Source of the DNA: an uncultured Bacteroidota bacterium
GTDB lineage: Bacteria > Bacteroidota > Bacteroidia > Chitinophagales > Chitinophagaceae
Length of the DNA stretch: 10,528 nt
Direction: 5' to 3'
Assembly: GCA_903905685.1 (NCBI GenBank)
Contig: CAIVHI010000412.1
Span: 1 to 10,528, forward strand
Shown here: in pieces, positions 5,399-10,528 of the stretch
Numbering within the stretch: the stretch's first letter is position 1
Layout of the letters: each line of letters opens with the position of its first letter
The notes under the pieces: generated by a model
Told to the model about the DNA's origin: nothing
The model's input: only the letters and a program-made list of their open reading frames with translations
Database searches by the model: none
Program-made: the position numbers and the translations under genes

Positions 5399-7144
5399 AT
5401 GATTTCTTTTTCATCTTTCCCCATGCGGGAAGAATTGACACGGGCTATTTCCGACCTTGGCTTTGAGACACCCACTCCTATTCAACAAAAAGTAATACCC
5501 ACCCTGCTGACAGAACCCGCCGACATTATTGGGCTGGCTCAAACCGGAACCGGAAAAACAGCAGCCTACGGCTTGCCCCTCCTGCACCACACCGACTTGG
5601 AAGCCGGTTATGTGCAGGCATTGGTGCTGAGCCCCACTCGCGAACTGTGCATGCAGATTCAAGAGGAAATGACGAAGTATGGTGCCCATATGGACGATCT
5701 TCGCATTACTGCCGTTTACGGTGGCGTACCGATTATGGGACAAATCAGGGAGGTGAGGGCACGGCCGCAAATCATTGTGGCCACTCCGGGCCGCCTGATA
5801 GACCTGCTGGAGCGCAAAGCGATTTCGCTGGAACATGTGCAATATGTAGTCCTCGATGAGGCCGACGAAATGCTGAACATGGGCTTCCGCGAAGACATCG
5901 AGCTAATCCTCAAGAGCACGCCCGAGCGTGAGTTCACTTGGCTGTTCTCCGCCACCATGAGCAACGAAGTGCGCGGCATCGCCAAGCGCTTTATGCAAGA
6001 GTGGAAGGAATATTCGGTGGCCGCAGCCAATGTGACCAACGAAAACATTGACCACCAATACTATGTGGCCAACCACCACAACCGCTTCGAAACCCTGAAA
6101 CGCCTGTTGGACTTCACGCCCGGCATCTACGGCATCATCTTTACCCGCACTAAGCAGGACTGTCAAGAGGTGTCGGAAAAGCTGATGAAGATGGGCTACC
6201 ACGTAAGCCCTCTGCATGGCGATATGGACCAAAAGATGCGCTCCAAAGTGATGGAACGTTTCAAGGCCAAAAGCCTCCAAGCCATCGTGGCCACCGACGT
6301 TGCTGCGCGTGGTATTGACGTGAACGACATTACCCACGTAATCAACTACGAACTGCCCGATGACCCCGAAGTATATACCCACCGCAGCGGCCGTACGGCT
6401 CGTGCGGGCAAATCGGGTATCTGTATGTCTATCGTTTCCCCGAAGCAGATTTCCAACATCCGCCAAATCGAAAAACTGGTGCGCCAGAAGTTCCACAAGA
6501 GCGACATCCCCGATGGTGCCGATGTGGTGCGTAAGCGCATCGTGTTCTACATGGAGCAAATAGCTACAGCCCAACCCGTTGCCGATTTCGCTACGCTGTT
6601 CCAAGATACCATCCACGAGCAGTTTGTGGATATGGACAAGGACGACCTCATTCGGAGGCTGATTTGGTTGCAATTGAAGGACACCATCGACTCTTACCAA
6701 AACTCAGAGGACCTGAATGCCGGCTTCGAGCGTGGTAGGGAAACCGGTCGTGGCGGTCGCTTTGCCCGCATCTTCATCAACATCGGCGAAAAGGACGGCC
6801 TTAACCCGGCCCGCCTCGTGCAGTTCATCACCGAGAGCACCGATATGGAAGCCAACCTGATTGAGCGCGTTACGGTTAAAGAACTGAGCAGCTTCTTCAA
6901 CGTGCCCTCCGATGCCGCACCGTTCCTCATCGAGCAACTTTCTCAAAAGAAATATAAGAGCCGCAAAATAAGGCTGGAAGAGACCGACGCCAAGGGCGGC
7001 GGTACCTACGAAGGCAACCGCGGCGGCGACGATGGCGGCAGGTTCAAACCCAAGCCCTCGGCCCGTTTCTCCGGCGACCCCAAAAGCTACGGCTCACGCG
7101 ATGGTGGTGGCAGCAGCTACAAGCCCAAGAAAACCAGATACTAA
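5399..7144 (+). CDS. DEAD-box ATP-dependent RNA helicase with DbpA-type RNA-binding domain (DeaD/CsdA-like)
   Basis: This 581-residue protein has all core motifs: the Q motif around TPIQ (26-29), AQTGTGKT (47-54), PTREL (79-83), TPGR (129-132), DEAD (153-156), SAT (184-186), ATDVAARGID (298-307) and HRSGRTARAG (328-337). After a linker (about 380-450), residues about 455-527 look like the RRM-like DbpA RNA-binding domain (RIFINIGEKDGLNPARLVQF onward). The last 50 residues are a Gly/Lys/Arg/Ser-rich disordered tail that probably adds non-specific RNA affinity. Such helicases unwind short RNA duplexes in ribosome assembly and cold-adapted mRNA turnover. The ATG at 5399 is used; a second ATG at 5423 would remove FSSFPM-type N-terminal residues that many relatives have. 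It is a single-gene unit with a structured leader and a strong terminator. Choosing between DeaD and other paralogue names is uncertain. Confidence 0.95.
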   Translation: MISFSSFPMREELTRAISDLGFETPTPIQQKVIPTLLTEPADIIGLAQTGTGKTAAYGLPLLHHTDLEAGYVQALVLSPTRELCMQIQEEMTKYGAHMDDLRITAVYGGVPIMGQIREVRARPQIIVATPGRLIDLLERKAISLEHVQYVVLDEADEMLNMGFREDIELILKSTPEREFTWLFSATMSNEVRGIAKRFMQEWKEYSVAAANVTNENIDHQYYVANHHNRFETLKRLLDFTPGIYGIIFTRTKQDCQEVSEKLMKMGYHVSPLHGDMDQKMRSKVMERFKAKSLQAIVATDVAARGIDVNDITHVINYELPDDPEVYTHRSGRTARAGKSGICMSIVSPKQISNIRQIEKLVRQKFHKSDIPDGADVVRKRIVFYMEQIATAQPVADFATLFQDTIHEQFVDMDKDDLIRRLIWLQLKDTIDSYQNSEDLNAGFERGRETGRGGRFARIFINIGEKDGLNPARLVQFITESTDMEANLIERVTVKELSSFFNVPSDAAPFLIEQLSQKKYKSRKIRLEETDAKGGGTYEGNRGGDDGGRFKPKPSARFSGDPKSYGSRDGGGSSYKPKKTRY

Positions 7145-7151
7145 AACAAGA

Positions 7152-7168
7152 TTGCCGACGTTCGGCAA
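7152..7168 (+). repeat. small hairpin after helicase stop
   Basis: TTGCCGA (7152-7158) and TCGGCAA (7162-7168) form a 7-bp stem with a 3-base loop, eight bases after the stop codon and just before the main terminator. It has no T run of its own and may be a 3'-end protective stem. Confidence 0.5.
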
Positions 7169-7171
7169 CTG

Positions 7172-7219
7172 AAAATCCCGCACCCCGGATGGAAACATCG
7201 AAAGGGTGCGGGATTTTTT
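7172..7219. terminator. strong bidirectional terminator between helicase and Asp-box protein gene
   Basis: A perfect 14-bp stem (arms 7172-7185 and 7204-7217; core ATCCCGCACCC / GGGTGCGGGAT) is followed on the plus strand by six T (7214-7219). On the minus strand it is followed by four T. The loop contains an inner GATG-GAAA-CATC stem with a GNRA-type tetraloop (7188-7199). It serves the helicase and, reading the other way, the convergent gene whose stop is at 7231-7229. Confidence 0.9.
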
Positions 7220-7228
7220 ATTTAGAAA

Positions 7229-10200
7229 CTATTCATGCGGAAGACCTTCCACAGAGGCCAGCAGGGTATCATATTCAGCATCGGCGGCTGTAATGGCGGC
7301 TACGTTCTGCGCTGTGGGCTCCACATCGGCATTCTGCATGGTCTTCATGATGTGGATATACTTGTCGGCCAATTGCAACACGGCATTGCGGTGGGTGCCG
7401 TCGCCATTCAGGCGCATTGCGGCTTCGTAGGCAGATGACACGCGCCTGTTCTTCGATTTGCCATACCTATCGGGATGAGTGGCTATGTCCGTCACGCGGG
7501 CTTCTAAAAGCAATAGCTTCTCAGCTTGGCTGTAGCAGTGCATCGATAAATCGAACTGCTTGCGCAATGCGACGGTGCCCGACGTCACCCTGGGGTCCAT
7601 CAACACCTGCATGTTGGCCGCGATGCAATGGGTGCCTACGCAAAGTTCTACGGTATACTTGCCGGGCATCACCCAAGGCGACTCCACCTCCGGAGGGGTG
7701 TCGCCGGCAATGGCGGCAATGGAAAAGCCTGTGGTCGGGTGCAGCGGCGAGTAGCGCAGGTCCCATAGGAAGCGGTGCGCGCCCTTACCTGCCGACAGCC
7801 GTTGCTGCGGCCGCAGCCAGTATAGGGGTATGTTCAATTCGGGGATAGGGGCTGCTGTGTCCGACGACCGGTATTGCCGCACCAAGGCTCCCCGGGCATC
7901 GCGTATCGTAAGCGATACGGTTTCGGTGGCTGAATCTTCCAAGTAGTAATCTACAATCGCGCCGTCGGGCGGATTCTTCCCGGCGGGCTCGTCTGGCGGC
8001 AGTGGGGTGTCGGTATTCATGTCCCAGCGCACGCGGTAGACGTCTGCCGGGTGGTAAAGCACGGCTTTGTCGTAGCGATACAAGCCCTTTGCCAAGTCGC
8101 GGAGCGGCATGATGTCGTCGAGCACCCAAAACGACCTGCCATGGGTGGCCACAATTACATCATTGTATTTCACAGTGACATCGCGAATAGACGTAGCCGG
8201 CATGTTGAGCCGCAGCGACTGCCAATCGGCACCATCGTTCAGGGACACAAAAAGGGCTTTCTCTGTAGCGGCCAGCAGTAGCCCCCTGCAGGCAGGGTCT
8301 TCCTTCACGGCATTCACGGGCACATTGGGCAGGCCGTGCACCACCTCTTGCCACGACTTGCCGGCATCGGTGGTTTTGTAGATGTGCGGCTGCAAGTCGT
8401 CCAGCCTAATTCGGTTTACTGCCGCATAGGCGGTGTTTTTTTCGAAATGGCTCGCATCCATCAACGAAACCTTGCACCAATCGGTAAGACCTGGCGGGGT
8501 AACGTTTTGCCAATTTTTGCCGCCGTCATGCGTCACCCAAATCAAGCCGTCGTCGGTGCCGGCCCAAATCAGGTTGCTGTCTAGCGGCGAGGGCGCGAGG
8601 GTGTAAATGACGCCCCGACGCGGCATGACTTTCATTCCGGGCTTGCGATAGATGCCGATGCACTCCGGCACGTCGTAGGTCTCACGGGAGAGGTCGGGAC
8701 TGATGACCTCCCAAGACTGCCCCAGGTTGCGGGTGCGGAACACCACATTGCCTGCATAGAACAATGTATGGTTGTCGACGGGCGAAAACACGATGGGGGC
8801 TGTGCGGACGAAGCGGTACTTGCCCGATGGCACGGTCTCGGGCGATATGTTTTGGGTCTGCCCAGTGCGCTTGTCGTATTTCGAAATCTTTCCGCCAATG
8901 ACGATGTTCGGGTCGTTGGGGTCGGCCACCACATATCCGTATTCCTCGGCACCCACGGGGTGCCAGTCGCGGAAGGTGATGGCCCCATCATTGCCCCGCG
9001 AGGCTATCCCCACCGAGCCGCTCTCCTGCTGAGCACTGTACACATTGTAAGGAAACGCATTGTCGGCACTTACGTGGTAGAGTTGCGCGGTGGGTTGGTT
9101 GTACCAACTGCTCCAAGTGCTGCCGCCGTTTACCGTCACAATGCCCCCTTGATCGTTGGCGCAAAGTATCACGTCGGGATTGGTGGGGTTTATCCACAGG
9201 CGGTGATAATCGTCGCCGCCTGGAGCACCCTTAAAGCCCTCCCAATGCCTCCCGCCGTCCGTCGACTTCCAGACCACCACATTGGCATCGTAGACGATAT
9301 CGGGATTTTTGGGGTCCGCCTTTATTTCGGCAAAATCGTCGCCCCTGTCCCAGAGGCGGTTGTCGACATTGATTTTCGTCCAAGATTCGCCCCCATCGTC
9401 GCTGCGGTAAATGCCGCCCTTGGCGGCATTGGCGCTAACCACGGCATACAGCCGGCTAGGCTGCGAGGGGCAGATGCAGAAGCCGATGCGCCCCAAGCCG
9501 TCTTCGAACATAGGAAGGCCGCTGGTGAGCCGTTTCCAAGTAGTGCCTCCGTCGGTAGATTTATACAGCCCGCTGCCCGCGCCCGACCATTGGCCGTTCT
9601 CCCACGGCGCCAGCCGGGAGGCCAGCAGGTCAGCATAAACGATATGGGGATTGGAGGGGTCGATGGCCACCTGTATAGCTCCGGTATTTTCGTCGGTATA
9701 GAGCACCTTTTGCCAGTGTTGACCACCATCTGTGGTTCTGAACACCCCGCGTTCGGCATTGGGGCCATAGGGGTGGCCGAGCACGGCGGCAAATACGCGG
9801 TTTTCGTTGTTGGGATCTATGGCCAAGCCACCAATCTGTTGGGCATCATCGAGGCCAAGGTGAACCCAAGTCTTTCCAGCATCGGTACTTTTAAACATGC
9901 CGTCGCCTACCGACAAATCGGGGCGCTGAATACCCTCGCCACTACCCACATACACGACGTTGGGGTTGGAGGGGGCCACGGCCACATCGCCAATGGAACC
10001 TGTAGACTGCGCGTCGAAAATGGGATTCCATGTTCGGCCATAGTCGTCCGATTTCCAGACCCCACCGTTGTTGACCCCGATATAGAATACGTTCGGGTGT
10101 AGCAAATCGCCACAGGCTCCCACGGTTCGCCCACCTCGGAAGGGCCCAATCATGCGCCAGCGCATGGCCTCGAACCGGGCAGAATCTACCCCGCCGGCGC

Positions 10201-10270
10201 GCACACCGCCAACGGCGGCCATACCCGCCACCAATGCCATAACCAACCATTTATTCTGCCAAGCTCCCAT
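7229..10270 (-). CDS. secreted Asp-box (BNR/sortilin-like) multi-repeat beta-propeller protein
   Basis: This 1013-residue protein starts at the ATG at 10270. A Sec signal peptide is clear: MGAWQNK, a hydrophobic core to about residue 22, and a VRA cleavage site after residue 25. The mature part opens with MRWRMIGPFRGGRT and carries eleven Asp-box motifs (S/T-x-D-x-G-x-x-W) starting at about residues 73, 127, 178, 237, 289, 335, 378, 512, 579, 632 and 675. These indicate one or two beta-propellers like the VPS10/sortilin and sialidase folds. From about 760 to 895 an Ig/FlgD-like beta domain follows (LTIRDARGALVRQY, LWDLRY, PGKYTVELCV), then a helical C-terminus. Databases often label this family glycosyl hydrolase, but I see no catalytic residues that justify an enzyme call. 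No type IX sorting domain or lipobox is visible, so a periplasmic or released protein is likeliest. A TTG at 10315 would extend the frame but bury the signal peptide. Confidence 0.9.
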   Translation of the reverse strand: MGAWQNKWLVMALVAGMAAVGGVRAGGVDSARFEAMRWRMIGPFRGGRTVGACGDLLHPNVFYIGVNNGGVWKSDDYGRTWNPIFDAQSTGSIGDVAVAPSNPNVVYVGSGEGIQRPDLSVGDGMFKSTDAGKTWVHLGLDDAQQIGGLAIDPNNENRVFAAVLGHPYGPNAERGVFRTTDGGQHWQKVLYTDENTGAIQVAIDPSNPHIVYADLLASRLAPWENGQWSGAGSGLYKSTDGGTTWKRLTSGLPMFEDGLGRIGFCICPSQPSRLYAVVSANAAKGGIYRSDDGGESWTKINVDNRLWDRGDDFAEIKADPKNPDIVYDANVVVWKSTDGGRHWEGFKGAPGGDDYHRLWINPTNPDVILCANDQGGIVTVNGGSTWSSWYNQPTAQLYHVSADNAFPYNVYSAQQESGSVGIASRGNDGAITFRDWHPVGAEEYGYVVADPNDPNIVIGGKISKYDKRTGQTQNISPETVPSGKYRFVRTAPIVFSPVDNHTLFYAGNVVFRTRNLGQSWEVISPDLSRETYDVPECIGIYRKPGMKVMPRRGVIYTLAPSPLDSNLIWAGTDDGLIWVTHDGGKNWQNVTPPGLTDWCKVSLMDASHFEKNTAYAAVNRIRLDDLQPHIYKTTDAGKSWQEVVHGLPNVPVNAVKEDPACRGLLLAATEKALFVSLNDGADWQSLRLNMPATSIRDVTVKYNDVIVATHGRSFWVLDDIMPLRDLAKGLYRYDKAVLYHPADVYRVRWDMNTDTPLPPDEPAGKNPPDGAIVDYYLEDSATETVSLTIRDARGALVRQYRSSDTAAPIPELNIPLYWLRPQQRLSAGKGAHRFLWDLRYSPLHPTTGFSIAAIAGDTPPEVESPWVMPGKYTVELCVGTHCIAANMQVLMDPRVTSGTVALRKQFDLSMHCYSQAEKLLLLEARVTDIATHPDRYGKSKNRRVSSAYEAAMRLNGDGTHRNAVLQLADKYIHIMKTMQNADVEPTAQNVAAITAADAEYDTLLASVEGLPHE

Positions 10271-10312
10271 AAGTCGATGTTTTAGAATCGCCGCCCAATT
10301 CCAGGTGGCAAT

Positions 10313-10343
10313 CAAAAATCATACAATTTGTACGGTTGGCAAA
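10313..10343 (-). promoter_or_regulatory. putative promoter of Asp-box protein gene
   Basis: On the minus strand TTTG (10343-10340) is followed after 19 bases by GATTTTTG (10320-10313), one mismatch from TAnnTTTG at the expected spacing. The spacer holds the inverted repeat TACAA-T-TTGTA (10322-10332), a possible operator. The predicted leader is about 35 bases. Confidence 0.4.
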
Positions 10344-10401
10344 ATGTGGGGGGGTATGCAGGGGGGAAAACCCAAACCAACATCAAAAGATGAGGTAGGT
10401 C

Positions 10402-10528
10402 CTAACGTGCCATAAGCCGATGAACAACCGGAACTCCCAAAAAGCGTTTTATTTTATTGTGTTCGTATAGTTCGATGGCCTTGTCGAGCCTGTCGGCAAG
10501 AATAATAGAAGGCCTGCCCGAAGAATAC
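10402..10528 (-). pseudogene. C-terminal remnant of ElyC/SanA/YdcF (DUF218)-like protein, partial and possibly truncated
   Basis: The minus frame entering from the right edge encodes 41 residues and then stops (TAG at 10404-10402). Residues reading SSGRPSIILADRLDKAIELY, then EHNKIKRFL, closely resemble the segment of SanA/ElyC/YdcF proteins that precedes the strand carrying the conserved SGDN motif. Here the family pattern ends after KRFL: 11 unrelated residues follow and the frame closes, so the conserved motif and the rest of the domain are missing. Either the gene is frameshifted or truncated, or this is a divergent protein with a different end. A neighbouring frame continues with SSGCSSAYGTLGPTSS, loosely like the expected continuation, which hints at a frameshift; this is weak. 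The family is envelope-associated and linked to peptidoglycan precursor metabolism. The start is outside the window. Confidence 0.5.

Noticed and set aside
5903..6700. A 265-codon minus-strand frame opposite the helicase.
   Set aside because: It is His/Val-rich shadow sequence opposite conserved helicase motifs, with no promoter or domain evidence.
8768..10102. A 444-codon plus-strand frame antisense to the Asp-box protein gene.
   Set aside because: It lies wholly inside a gene with a clear signal peptide and repeated motifs, and its translation has no recognisable domain. Long antisense frames are expected opposite G/C-rich repeat-coding DNA.
10271..10315. TTG-initiated extension of the Asp-box protein.
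   Set aside because: It would place 15 residues ahead of a well-formed signal peptide that begins at the ATG at 10270.
10330..10375. G-rich runs (seven and six G) upstream of the Asp-box gene as a possible phase-variable tract or G-quadruplex.
   Set aside because: The tracts are only two, short and interrupted; four G runs with short loops are not present, and no reading frame crosses them convincingly.

Overview
The window reads as chromosomal DNA of a member of the Bacteroidota. The evidence is: promoter-like boxes of the TAnnTTTG type ahead of several genes; translation starts in A/T-rich leaders with no clear Shine-Dalgarno sequence; an RseP-type protease with a long aromatic loop after HExxH; and a very large secreted Asp-box (BNR) protein of a kind common in this phylum. 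No mobile element, CRISPR array, rRNA or tRNA gene was recognised. Most of the window is ordinary core genome, and I found no clear undescribed multi-gene system.

Layout. At 1-1032 (minus) lies a Cys/Met-metabolism PLP-dependent lyase/synthase whose 3' end is outside the window. It diverges at 1033-1069 from a small DinB-family metal-binding protein (1070-1564, plus). A 13-bp-stem hairpin at 1585-1615 separates that gene from the convergent minus-strand block. In transcription order the block is dxr (4986-3817), rseP (3741-2374), rpmI (2271-2077) and rplT (1980-1636). It covers the committed step of isoprenoid synthesis, an intramembrane protease, and ribosomal proteins L35 and L20. infC, which usually precedes rpmI, is not present; rpmI instead follows rseP and has its own promoter-like box.

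A 412-bp divergent intergenic region (4987-5398) holds a promoter box for dxr, a promoter box for a DEAD-box RNA helicase (5399-7144, plus), tandem 13-mers, a 15-bp palindrome, and a leader hairpin followed by a T run. The helicase ends at a strong nested hairpin terminator (7172-7219). This is shared with the convergent secreted 1013-residue Asp-box protein (10270-7229, minus), which has a signal peptide, eleven Asp-box motifs and a C-terminal all-beta region. At the right edge (10402-10528, minus) is the tail of a reading frame resembling the middle of ElyC/SanA/YdcF (DUF218) proteins. It stops where the family's SGDN-like motif should follow, so it may be broken.

The genes do not form one pathway. 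The links visible here are dxr-rseP as a probable transcription unit, rpmI-rplT as a ribosomal pair, and convergent or divergent neighbours that share terminators and promoter regions. The most unusual material is in the non-coding control regions, especially ahead of the helicase, and in the apparently truncated reading frame at the right edge.
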